The notes under the pieces are model-generated. The model saw nothing but the letters and a program-made list of their open reading frames with translations. It had not been told where the DNA came from and did not search any database. The position numbers and the translations under genes are program-made. A DNA stretch of 14,308 nt from JAGTVB01 sp964624765 (lineage in GTDB: Bacteria; Pseudomonadota; Gammaproteobacteria; HK1), in NCBI GenBank assembly GCA_964624765.1, contig CAZUZO010000091.1, positions 1 to 14,308 on the forward strand. Direction: 5' to 3'. Positions 7,127-13,673 of this stretch are shown here, one piece after another (the stretch's first letter is position 1; each line of letters starts with the position of its first letter).

Positions 7127-8350
7127 ATGCTAGAAGTCGGTATTGGCGTAGGTATGTTCACGGCTATTGTCTTGGCCTTGGTGTTCCTCATCGTGGCGGC
7201 CCGGTCAAGATTGGTGGCCACCGGCAGCGTGAATCTGATCATCAACGACGACAAGACTATCCAGGTACCGGTCGGGGGCAAATTACTCAATACTCTGGCC
7301 GATTCGCAGCTGTTCGTCGCCTCGGCCTGTGGCGGAGGCGGGACCTGTGGGCAGTGTCGGGTGAAGATTTTTGAGGGAGGCGGCGCAATCCTGCCGACCG
7401 AGACCTCCATCATCACCAAACGCGAGGCGGCTGAAGGAGAGCGGCTTTCTTGCCAGGTGACGGTCAAGCAGGACATGCGGATACAGGTCCCGGTTGAAGT
7501 CTTTGGCGTTAAGAAGTGGGAATGCGCGGTACGCTCCAATAAGAACGTCGCGACCTTTATCAAAGAGTTGGTGCTGGAACTCCCTGTAGGTGAAGAGATG
7601 AAGTTCCGTGCGGGAGGCTATATCCAGATCGACTGCCCTCCCCACGAGGTGAAATATAATGATTTCGACATCGACGCGCGCTTTCGGGACGATTGGGATC
7701 GCTATGACCTCTGGCGCTACGAGTCAAAGGTGACGAAGGCGGTTTCTCGAGCCTACTCCATGGCGAATTACCCAGAAGAAAAGGGAGTGGTGATGCTGAA
7801 TGTGCGCATCGCCACGCCGCCGCCGGGGGCCCCGGATTCTGCGCCACCCGGTATCATGTCTTCATACATATTCAGCCTTAAGCCCGGCGACAGAGTAACC
7901 GTATCAGGGCCTTTCGGGGAGTTTTTCGCGCGGGAGACGAACCATGAAATGGTGTTTGTCGGCGGCGGCGCCGGTATGGCACCGATGCGCTCGCATATTT
8001 TTGATCAATTGCAACGCCTGCATGCTGCTCGGAAGATGACTTTTTGGTACGGTGCCCGCAGCAAGCGGGAAATGTTTTATGTGGAAGACTTCGATCGGCT
8101 GCAGTCACAGCACCAGAACTTCAAGTGGTTCGTGGCGCTTTCAGATCCGTTGCCCGAAGACAATTGGACCGGACCCAGAGGCTTTATTCATCAGGTGCTC
8201 CATGATAGTCATCTAGCAAAACATCCGGCCCCCGAGGATTGCGAGTATTATCTTTGCGGGCCGCCGATGATGAATGCAGCCGTCATTCGGATGTTAGAAG
8301 ATCTCGGGGTTGAGCGGGAAAACATCATGCTCGACGATTTCGGCGGTTAG
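7127..8350 (+). CDS. nqrF: Na+-translocating NADH:quinone reductase subunit F (NADH dehydrogenase)
   Basis: The electron entry subunit (407 residues). An N-terminal membrane anchor (about residues 5-26) is followed by a plant-type [2Fe-2S] ferredoxin domain with Cys68, Cys74, Cys77 and Cys109 (C-x5-C-x2-C...C). The FAD domain carries RAYSMANYPE (Arg208, Tyr210, Ser211). The NADH domain has GGGAGMAPMR from residue 279 and YLCGPPMM with Cys377. The C-terminus, LDDFGG, is the normal family ending, so the protein is complete. The ATG at 7127 has AAGGT six bases upstream. The TAG stop (8348-8350) lies inside the left terminal inverted repeat of the next repeat element, as if the element had entered at the TA of the stop codon and kept it functional. 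The gene is flanked on both sides by members of the same repeat family. Confidence 0.97.
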   Translation: MLEVGIGVGMFTAIVLALVFLIVAARSRLVATGSVNLIINDDKTIQVPVGGKLLNTLADSQLFVASACGGGGTCGQCRVKIFEGGGAILPTETSIITKREAAEGERLSCQVTVKQDMRIQVPVEVFGVKKWECAVRSNKNVATFIKELVLELPVGEEMKFRAGGYIQIDCPPHEVKYNDFDIDARFRDDWDRYDLWRYESKVTKAVSRAYSMANYPEEKGVVMLNVRIATPPPGAPDSAPPGIMSSYIFSLKPGDRVTVSGPFGEFFARETNHEMVFVGGGAGMAPMRSHIFDQLQRLHAARKMTFWYGARSKREMFYVEDFDRLQSQHQNFKWFVALSDPLPEDNWTGPRGFIHQVLHDSHLAKHPAPEDCEYYLCGPPMMNAAVIRMLEDLGVERENIMLDDFGG

Positions 8351-8495
8351 AAGCTATTTTAAAAATGTCACGAGCGCCGGAGTCGCAAGGCGCACAGCGG
8401 CCAGCCACCGGAGTGTACAGGGGAGTACAGGAGGATTCTGAGCCGCCGGGCAACGCAGCGATGGCAAGCGCAGTAAGTTTTAAAACAGCTTCTAA
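8347..8495 (+). repeat. 149-bp element with terminal inverted repeats, overlapping the nqrF stop (copy 2)
   Basis: The left end TTAGAAGCTATTTTAAAA (8347-8364) is the reverse complement of the right end TTTTAAAACAGCTTCTAA (8478-8495) at 17 of 18 positions. TA is found just inside each end, consistent with a TA target duplication like that of ERIC and Correia elements. The interior has small hairpins: GCGCC/GGCGC near 8375-8394 and TGTAC/GTACA at 8414-8429, the latter within a short direct repeat of GTACAGG. It contains no open reading frame of note. The left end includes the nqrF TAG; the right end lies 17 bases before the TTG start of apbE. It is the shortest well-preserved copy here, so it is the best guide to the family's boundaries. 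Confidence 0.8.
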
Positions 8496-8512
8496 GGGTT
8501 TTGAGGTAGCGA

Positions 8513-9574
8513 TTGTTCTATAGTCCTAGATCGTCTTTCTATCGCGCGTCCGTTTCGCCATCAGCCCTTGTTGTTGCGCTACTCCTTCTGGGGGCTTGCA
8601 GTGGGGGGGGGATAGAAGACCCTACGGGCGTTTCCTTGAGCGGTACCACCATGGGCACCTCCTACTCTGTCAAGGCCGTCCGGCTGCCCCACGAGCTCGC
8701 GACCGATCGGCTCCAAGCGGACGTTGACGCCATCTTGAGGCAGGTCAACGATCGCATGTCGACCTATGACGATGATTCAGAGCTGTCGCGCTTCAATCAG
8801 AGCCGTTCTACCGATTGGGTTAAGGTATCGACCGACTTGCTCACCGTAGTGGACGAGGCACTTCGGGTGAGCCATCTGAGTGGCGGTGCGTTTGACGTGA
8901 CGGTTGGGCCGCTGGTCGACCTGTGGGGGTTTGGCCCTGGCCCGGCAAGCGGCGAGATACCCACCGAGGATCAGATCCAAGCGGCGGCAACGAAAGTGGG
9001 TTATCAGCGCCTGCATGTTCGCGATTCGCCACCGGCCCTTCGCAAGGACGATCCGGACCTCTATGTGGATTTGTCAGCCATCGCCAAGGGGTATGGCGTT
9101 GACCAAGTGGCGGCGTATCTCGAAGGCGTCGGTATCCAAAGCTACCTAGTAGAAATCGGTGGAGAGCTGCGGGCCAAGGGAGAAAAAGGGCCCCAGACGC
9201 CTTGGCGTATCGGGATCGAGCAACCGACACCGGCGGAGCGCCGGGTGCAAGAGATCATCCTTATCCGCGACGGAGCAGTGGCGACCTCAGGGGATTATCG
9301 CAACTTCTTTGAAGTGGGCGATCAGCGTTTTTCCCATGCCATCGATCCGCGCACTAGGAGGCCGGTTACCCACGACTTAGCTTCCGTGACGGTCATCAGC
9401 GCCTCGGCCATGCATGCCGATGCCATGGCGACGGCGCTGTTGGTGATGGGTGCAGAGGCCGGATTTCAGCTTGCGCAGCGGGAGAACCTGGCGGCCTATT
9501 TCCTGGTCGATAATGGTGAGGGCTTCAGTGAACGCAGTACCTCTGCTTTTCAGAAATGGCTGATGCGCCAGTAG
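8513..9574 (+). CDS. apbE: FAD:protein FMN transferase (flavin transferase ApbE), lipoprotein
   Basis: ApbE transfers FMN from FAD to threonines of target proteins in the periplasm; here the expected targets are Thr231 of NqrB and Thr243 of NqrC. The 353-residue product has a lipoprotein signal: a hydrophobic segment ending in the lipobox LGAC with Cys29. Family motifs follow: SGTTMGTSYSVK, MSTYDDDSELSRFN, GGAFDVTVGPLVDLWGFGP, DLSAIAKGYGVD, EIGGELRAKG, the late ATSGDYRN and SHAIDPRTRRPV (substrate and Mg2+ site), and SAMHADAMATALLVMG. The start is a TTG at 8513 with GAGG at 8503-8506; no ATG or GTG is available before the signal peptide, so TTG is the only good choice. A run of nine G (8603-8611) lies just after the lipobox codon. 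The gene begins 17 bases after the repeat element, which may have replaced its original leader. Confidence 0.94.
   Translation: MFYSPRSSFYRASVSPSALVVALLLLGACSGGGIEDPTGVSLSGTTMGTSYSVKAVRLPHELATDRLQADVDAILRQVNDRMSTYDDDSELSRFNQSRSTDWVKVSTDLLTVVDEALRVSHLSGGAFDVTVGPLVDLWGFGPGPASGEIPTEDQIQAAATKVGYQRLHVRDSPPALRKDDPDLYVDLSAIAKGYGVDQVAAYLEGVGIQSYLVEIGGELRAKGEKGPQTPWRIGIEQPTPAERRVQEIILIRDGAVATSGDYRNFFEVGDQRFSHAIDPRTRRPVTHDLASVTVISASAMHADAMATALLVMGAEAGFQLAQRENLAAYFLVDNGEGFSERSTSAFQKWLMRQ
8603..8611 (+). repeat. Nine-G homopolymer in the apbE coding sequence
   Basis: Nine consecutive G encode the glycines right after Cys29-Ser30 of the ApbE lipobox. A slip of one base would put the gene out of frame early and remove the whole catalytic domain. 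It is the longest homopolymer noticed in the window. Confidence 0.9.
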
Positions 9575-9583
9575 GGTAGCGAC

Positions 9584-9802
9584 ATGATGACCATCCTTGT
9601 AAGCTTTATCGTGATGTTGTTGGTTTTTACCGGCATGGCTATTGGTGTGCTCTATGGCCGGCCGAGCCTCCGCGGGACCTGCGGCGGACTCAACGGGGTG
9701 AAGGGACTGAAGGGCAGTTGCCTAGCCTGTGCCGGTGCCTGTAAACGGGAAAACAAGCGCACACACAGTGTCGCTGAGGAGGGGGAGAGCGAGCATGCTT
9801 AG
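9584..9802 (+). CDS. nqrM: Na+-NQR maturation protein NqrM (DUF539)
   Basis: A small membrane-anchored protein (72 residues) required for assembly of active Na+-NQR, probably by delivering Fe to the NqrD/NqrE centre. One N-terminal membrane helix (about residues 4-23) is followed by the conserved cysteines Cys33 (GTCGGLN), Cys46, Cys49 and Cys53 (CLACAGAC), a possible metal-binding site. The tail is charged and poorly conserved. The gene starts nine bases after the apbE stop at the first of two adjacent ATG codons; Met2 could also serve. Its last codons overlap the start of the CBS-domain gene by eight bases. Its place after apbE is the standard order in gammaproteobacteria and supports one Nqr maturation module. 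Confidence 0.93.
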   Translation: MMTILVSFIVMLLVFTGMAIGVLYGRPSLRGTCGGLNGVKGLKGSCLACAGACKRENKRTHSVAEEGESEHA

Positions 9803-10196
9803 ATCCGTTCTAGCGAAGGACTACATGTCAGCTAACCTTGTCACCTTCACCCCGACAATGGATGTCCTGCATGCGATTCAGATGTTAGTAGACCGTCAGA
9901 TTTCCGGCGCGCCGGTGGTCGATGAGACGGGAAACCTCGTGGGGGTCCTTTCACAGAAGGACTGCCTGAGGGTGGCTCTGGATGCCAGCTACCATGGCGA
10001 GTGGGGGGGGAGGGTATCGGAGCTTATGAGCCGCAACGTCAAGACCGTGGAGGCGGAAACGAGCATCTTGGAGGTGGCCGAGATGTTTATGCAGGATGAG
10101 TACCGCCGCTATCCGGTGATGGAAGATAATCGACTGATCGGTCAGATCAGTCGGCATGACGTCTTGCGTGCATTGATTACCCTGCGCGGCGCATAG
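9795..10196 (+). CDS. Small protein with two CBS domains
   Basis: A soluble 133-residue protein made almost only of a CBS pair (Bateman module). The first domain is about residues 8-60 (MSANLVTFTPTMDVLHAIQM, ISGAPVVDETGNLVGVLSQKD); the second is about 74-130 (MSRNVKTVEAETSILEVAEM, YRRYPVMEDNRLIGQISRHD). Such pairs usually bind AMP, ATP or related nucleotides and regulate an attached or separate partner. No catalytic or DNA-binding domain is attached. The chosen ATG at 9795 lies inside the end of nqrM and is preceded by AGGAGG and a G-rich run at 9777-9786; a longer frame from 9729 would add 22 residues that merely overlap nqrM. The overlap argues for translational coupling with nqrM, so the product may modulate Na+-NQR. 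That role is inference. An eight-G run lies at 10003-10010, and the TAG stop merges with a repeat relic. Confidence 0.88.
   Translation: MLRSVLAKDYMSANLVTFTPTMDVLHAIQMLVDRQISGAPVVDETGNLVGVLSQKDCLRVALDASYHGEWGGRVSELMSRNVKTVEAETSILEVAEMFMQDEYRRYPVMEDNRLIGQISRHDVLRALITLRGA
10003..10010 (+). repeat. Eight-G homopolymer in the CBS-domain gene
   Basis: Eight G between the two CBS domains (residues Glu-Trp-Gly-Gly-Arg). Slippage here would leave a product with only the first CBS domain. It is the second long G-run in the distal part of the Nqr block. Confidence 0.88.
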
Positions 10197-10270
10197 AAGG
10201 TATCAAGCGCCGGCAGAGTAAGCTGCGCGGAGACGACGCAAGTGCGGTGGTTTGCAAAAGTGCCTCAAGG
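10194..10270 (+). repeat. Decayed copy of the inverted-repeat element after the CBS gene (copy 3)
   Basis: The stretch starts with TAGAAGG, in which TAG is the CBS gene stop. It shares GCGCCGGCAG (10207-10216) with 6947-6956 of copy 1 and has a degenerate right end (10238-10270, GCAAGTGCGGTGGTTTGCAAAAG and onward) that aligns with 7061-7093 at about 24 of 34 positions. The A/T-rich part of the left end is missing. The rest of the 144-bp gap to the ppk1 end (10271-10340) holds two GGCGCC palindromes, at 10275 and 10321, and no clear terminator. Confidence 0.5.
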
Positions 10271-10340
10271 CTTTGGCGCCTCCCCTGCGACCCGAAGAGC
10301 GTTCTGACGAAACGATGACCGGCGCCCCTCTTTGCCGCGC

Positions 10341-12641
10341 CTAGTTCTGGTCGAGGGTCTTTAATCGCTTGTGGAACCGGTTGACAAGCTTTTTCCGGAC
10401 TCTGCTCTGCTTGTCCTTCCCCGCTGCCGCCAAGCGAGTTTCGGCAACACCGATGAGCACTTCCTGGCAACCTCGTTTATCGCTGCCGTCGACCGGTTGG
10501 CGCTGCACGTAGGTGCCGTCGGATTGCATGTCCCAGCCGCTTCGCCGATCAGTGAGTTGTGCGTCGAGGACCAAGCGTAGGTCTTGGCGTAGTTCTGGAT
10601 CTTCGACCGGGGCGAGCACCTCAACGCGACCTTCGAGGTTGCGTTTCATGAGGTCTGCCGAGCCGATGTAGTATTCTTCGGCGCCCGCGTTGCGAAAGTA
10701 ATAGATCCGTGCGTGCTCCAAGAAACGCCCGACGATGCTGACGATACGGATGGTTTCGCTAAGATCCGGGATCCCTGGCCGCAACCGACACGTATCGCGC
10801 ACGATGAGATCGATCTTGACGCCAGCCTGGGACGCCCGATAGAGAGCCTTGGTAATGTCGGCATCCTCGAGGGCATTGGTCTTAAATTGAATGTGCCCGT
10901 CGGCGCTTGCCGCCTGGTGAGCGATCTCACGATCGATCTTTTCCAGTAGTGTCTTCTTGAGTGTCTTGGGGGCCGCCAGGATCTTGCGGTAGCGTAACGG
11001 TGGCGAATATCCCGTCAGATAGTTGAAGAGTTCGGTCAAGTCTTCCCCCAGGGCTTGTTGCGTCGTCAACATGCCCAAATCACAGTAAAGGCGAGCCGTG
11101 CCGGCGTGGTAGTTGCCGGTGCCGATATGCACATAGCGGCGCAGGCCGTTGTAATCCTTTCGCACCACCAGGATCGTTTTGCAGTGTGTCTTGAGCCCGA
11201 CGACACCGTAGGTGACGTGGATCCCGGCCTGTTCCAGACGCCTCGCCCAGCGGATGTTGGCCGCCTCATCGAAGCGCGCTTTGAGCTCCACCAATACGAC
11301 CACTTGCTTGCCATTTCGTGCGGCCTCTACCAGCGACGTGATAACACTGCCGCCGGGCGATGTTCGATACAAGGTCATCTTGATGGCGAGCACTTTGGGA
11401 TCTTTGCTGGCGGTCCACAGGAAACGTTGCACCGAGGTTCGGAACGACTCGTAAGGGTGCTGCAGCAACAGGGCACCGTGCTCGCGGAGTATGTGGAAGA
11501 TGTTGCGTCGGTCGTCGGAGAGATGGGGGTGATCGATGGGATGGTGAGGAGGATCATGTAGATCCGGGATATCCAGAGCCGCGATCTCGAACAGATCACG
11601 CATGGCTATCATGCCCTGAACCTCGAAGACGTCCACCTCTTCGTCGAGGCCGAGCTCTGCCGCGAGCATGCCGCGGTGGGTCGGATTCATGCCGGTCATG
11701 ATCTCGAGGCGCACGATCGGGGCGAAGTGGCGTTCACGCAGCTCGCTCTCGATCATCTCCAGCAGGTCATCCGCCTCTTCCTCGTCGGTCTCTACATTGG
11801 CGTTTCTCGTGACCCGAAACAGATCGCAGGATTCAATTTCCATCCCCGGAAATAAGAGATCCAAATTGTTGGCGATGACGTCGTCGAGCGTCACAAACGT
11901 GTGGCTGTTGTCCACCGCCAGCATCCGTGGCGCTACGTCCTTGCTGACGGGGACCTTGACCCGAGCCATATGCAGTGTGGTTCCGCCAGGGTAGCGCAAG
12001 GTAACCAGCAAATTGAGCGCGAGATTGGAGATGAAAGGGAAGGGGTGGGCCGGATCCATCGCCAACGGCGTCACGACCGGGAAGATGTTATGCAAATAGT
12101 GCTCTCTGAGTCGACCTCGTTGTTTCGGATCCAGATCCGTGTAGCGCACGATGCGAATAGCATTTTGCTCGAGAAGTCCGAGCAAATCCCGGTAAACGGA
12201 TTCCTGCGCCGTCTGCATGCGACGGATGCCGCTGTGGCACTCGACGATCTGTTGTGCCGGTGTCCGCCCGTCGATGGTGGGCTGTTGCACGCCAGCGGCC
12301 ACTTGCTGCTTGAGACCGCCGATGCGCTTCATAAAAAACTCATCGAGATTGTTGCTGACGATCGCTAGGAATTTAACCCGTTCGAGTAACGGGGTACGGG
12401 GATCCTCGGCCTCGTGGAGTACGCGCTGATTGAAGCTTAACCAAGTCAGCTCCCGGTTGAGGTAGAGTTCGGGGGCATCCAGATCGAACTGTACCGGCGC
12501 TTTAGTCTGAGATCGCCGTTTGACAGTGGGATCGAGGTGGCGAACCGGTTTCGACAGTTCGGCCGTTTGAGCGCTCCCAGCGGGGGTTAGCTCGGGAACG
12601 GTGGTTTTTGCCTTGTGGGCTTTTTCCGAGGCTTCGTCCAT
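10341..12641 (-). CDS. ppk1: Polyphosphate kinase 1
   Basis: A membrane-associated enzyme that polymerises the gamma phosphate of ATP into inorganic polyphosphate, reversibly. At 766 residues it is longer than the usual 690 or so. It has the N-terminal domain (LYLNRELTWLSFNQRVLHEA, SNNLDEFFMKRIGGLK), the head domain, and two phospholipase D-like C-terminal domains. The phosphorylated histidine is His505 in RRYVHIGTGNYHAGTARLY, and the second catalytic histidine is His643 in VGRFLEHARIYYFRN. DTCRLRPGIPDLSETI and KRNLEGRVEVLAPV are further conserved blocks. The extra length is a Lys/Thr/Pro-rich N-terminal extension of about 55 residues before the conserved core, and a basic C-terminal tail. 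No other ATG precedes the core, so the start at 12641 stands despite a weak ribosome-binding site. The gene is convergent with the Nqr block. No exopolyphosphatase gene is adjacent on either side. Confidence 0.96.
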   Translation of the reverse strand: MDEASEKAHKAKTTVPELTPAGSAQTAELSKPVRHLDPTVKRRSQTKAPVQFDLDAPELYLNRELTWLSFNQRVLHEAEDPRTPLLERVKFLAIVSNNLDEFFMKRIGGLKQQVAAGVQQPTIDGRTPAQQIVECHSGIRRMQTAQESVYRDLLGLLEQNAIRIVRYTDLDPKQRGRLREHYLHNIFPVVTPLAMDPAHPFPFISNLALNLLVTLRYPGGTTLHMARVKVPVSKDVAPRMLAVDNSHTFVTLDDVIANNLDLLFPGMEIESCDLFRVTRNANVETDEEEADDLLEMIESELRERHFAPIVRLEIMTGMNPTHRGMLAAELGLDEEVDVFEVQGMIAMRDLFEIAALDIPDLHDPPHHPIDHPHLSDDRRNIFHILREHGALLLQHPYESFRTSVQRFLWTASKDPKVLAIKMTLYRTSPGGSVITSLVEAARNGKQVVVLVELKARFDEAANIRWARRLEQAGIHVTYGVVGLKTHCKTILVVRKDYNGLRRYVHIGTGNYHAGTARLYCDLGMLTTQQALGEDLTELFNYLTGYSPPLRYRKILAAPKTLKKTLLEKIDREIAHQAASADGHIQFKTNALEDADITKALYRASQAGVKIDLIVRDTCRLRPGIPDLSETIRIVSIVGRFLEHARIYYFRNAGAEEYYIGSADLMKRNLEGRVEVLAPVEDPELRQDLRLVLDAQLTDRRSGWDMQSDGTYVQRQPVDGSDKRGCQEVLIGVAETRLAAAGKDKQSRVRKKLVNRFHKRLKTLDQN

Positions 12642-13019
12642 CTGAATTGTCTCTGTTGCCTTGATTTGTGCCGCGACCTTAGATATCCGGCAAACGTACT
12701 GTCCGCTGCCGTAGGAGATGCCAGGGCGTCCAGTTTTCGAGCCTGTTCACCCAGGGCAGATGCGTTCTACTGGCTAGGAAGCCGGAATCTGGCCGCCATG
12801 GATGGCCAGAGTGGCAAAATCAATACCTTGACCCATCTCGAGTTCCCCGCGTGCGGGAATGGCGACCGACGGTGCGGTTGGAATAAAGTGACCATGCCTT
12901 TCACCACATTGCGCTGGTGTATCGACAGTCCAGATCTTATCCTATTCTCATATCCTATTCTCATTTGCCAATCCTAGTTCGGTGGTCCAGCCGGGAGCAC
13001 GAGCTATCGCGGGAGCATC
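12642..13019. other. Divergent intergenic region between ppk1 and the chorismate lyase-like gene
   Basis: These 378 bp should contain the promoters for ppk1 (leftward) and the 13020 gene (rightward). No convincing gene was found: the frame across 12615-12977 starts inside ppk1 antisense and resembles no family I know. Three small inverted repeats stand close together. CTGGCC/GGCCAG is at 12789-12809. TTCC(C)CGC/GCGGGAA is at 12843-12859 and recalls the palindromic REP sequences of many proteobacteria. ACCG/CGGT is near 12864-12877. A perfect tandem 13-mer follows at 12938-12963. I could not fix a -35/-10 pair with confidence, and no Pho box was recognised near ppk1. Confidence 0.5.
12938..12963 (+). 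repeat. Perfect tandem duplication of TATCCTATTCTCA
   Basis: Two adjacent identical 13-base units (12938-12950 and 12951-12963) lie 57 bases before the TTG start of the next gene. They are AT-richer than the surroundings and contain TATCCT and TATTCT, which resemble -10 hexamers. They could be a duplicated promoter element, a binding site for a regulator, or a simple duplication. Confidence 0.85.
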
Positions 13020-13577
13020 TTGCACATTATGCTTCGTTCGGACCTGCAAGCATCCCTCGCCCGGGGCGGGATAGAGCTTGAGAAGCTTTCATCCTATCAG
13101 CGCATACTGCTGACCACGGATGGGACTTTAACCGACATCCTGGAGGCTTACCTTTGGGAGCCCATTGAGATCGTCAAGCTCAGCCAGGACAACCTGAGGG
13201 TGCGCGAGCCAATGCCGCATCTGGAGGTTGCCAGACAGACCGAAGTGTTGCATCGAGAAGTGCTTCTGCGGGGCGCGCGAAGCATGACAAACTACCTGCA
13301 CGCGACCTCTGTCTTGGTTCTCGATCGGTTGGACTCAGACTTTAGGGATGCTCTAATTTACACTCAAGAACCGCTGGGTAAGCTGATGATCCAAGCAAAA
13401 TTGGAGACTTTCAAAGAGATCCTCAGTTGCTATTCACAGCAAGCCCCGGAGGTGCAAGGGGCTTTGGGTGTGCCGCCAGGCACCGAGCTTATCTCCAGAA
13501 CCTATCGGGTGTTCTCCCACGGCCGGCCGTTCATCCTGATCACCGAGAGCTTTCCTAGGAGTTACTTTCGAGACTAG
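13020..13577 (+). CDS. Chorismate lyase-like protein (DUF98/PF01947 family)
   Basis: A predicted chorismate pyruvate-lyase, which would split chorismate into 4-hydroxybenzoate and pyruvate in the cytoplasm. The 185 residues show the family pattern: LSSYQRILLTTDGTLTDILEAYLWEPI near the start, VLHREVLLRGARSMTNYLHATSVLVLDRL in the middle, PLGKLMIQAKLETFKEIL, then LISRTYRVFSHGRPFILITESFP. The late ITE motif (Glu176) corresponds to the acidic active-site position of UbiC-type enzymes by family analogy. The frame opens at TTG 13020, four bases after GGGAG; the ATG at 13029, three residues in, is an equally good start. The gene could feed ubiquinone synthesis or another 4-hydroxybenzoate product. 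The family is the Rv2949c type rather than classical E. coli UbiC, and no ubiA lies beside it. Confidence 0.78.
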   Translation: MHIMLRSDLQASLARGGIELEKLSSYQRILLTTDGTLTDILEAYLWEPIEIVKLSQDNLRVREPMPHLEVARQTEVLHREVLLRGARSMTNYLHATSVLVLDRLDSDFRDALIYTQEPLGKLMIQAKLETFKEILSCYSQQAPEVQGALGVPPGTELISRTYRVFSHGRPFILITESFPRSYFRD

Positions 13578-13659
13578 ATTCGGGTGCCAGGGTCTTGGTC
13601 GCGTCAGGACCGTTCTCGAACTCATGATGCTAGCCAGTCTAGGCGCCGACACGCAGGAC

Positions 13660-13667
13660 AAGGAGGT
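13660..13667 (+). promoter_or_regulatory. Shine-Dalgarno that fixes the rfbC start
   Basis: AAGGAGGT stands six bases before the ATG at 13674. It favours that ATG over any upstream start in the same frame (the frame is open from 13584), whose extra residues would be low-complexity and unlike the family. Confidence 0.8.
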
Positions 13668-13673
13668 AAGCCT

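Noticed and set aside
6860..8495. A composite transposon carrying nqrF between copies 1 and 2
   Set aside because: The copies are direct, short and lack a transposase, and nqrF is in its ancestral place in the operon; independent insertions fit better.
10271..10340. Bidirectional terminator between the CBS gene and ppk1
   Set aside because: Two GGCGCC palindromes can pair across about 40 bases, but there is no compact stem and no T-run on either strand.
12615..12977. 120-codon frame across the ppk1 start and the intergenic region
   Set aside because: It starts antisense inside ppk1, has no ribosome-binding site and resembles no known family; the region is better explained as regulatory or repeat sequence.
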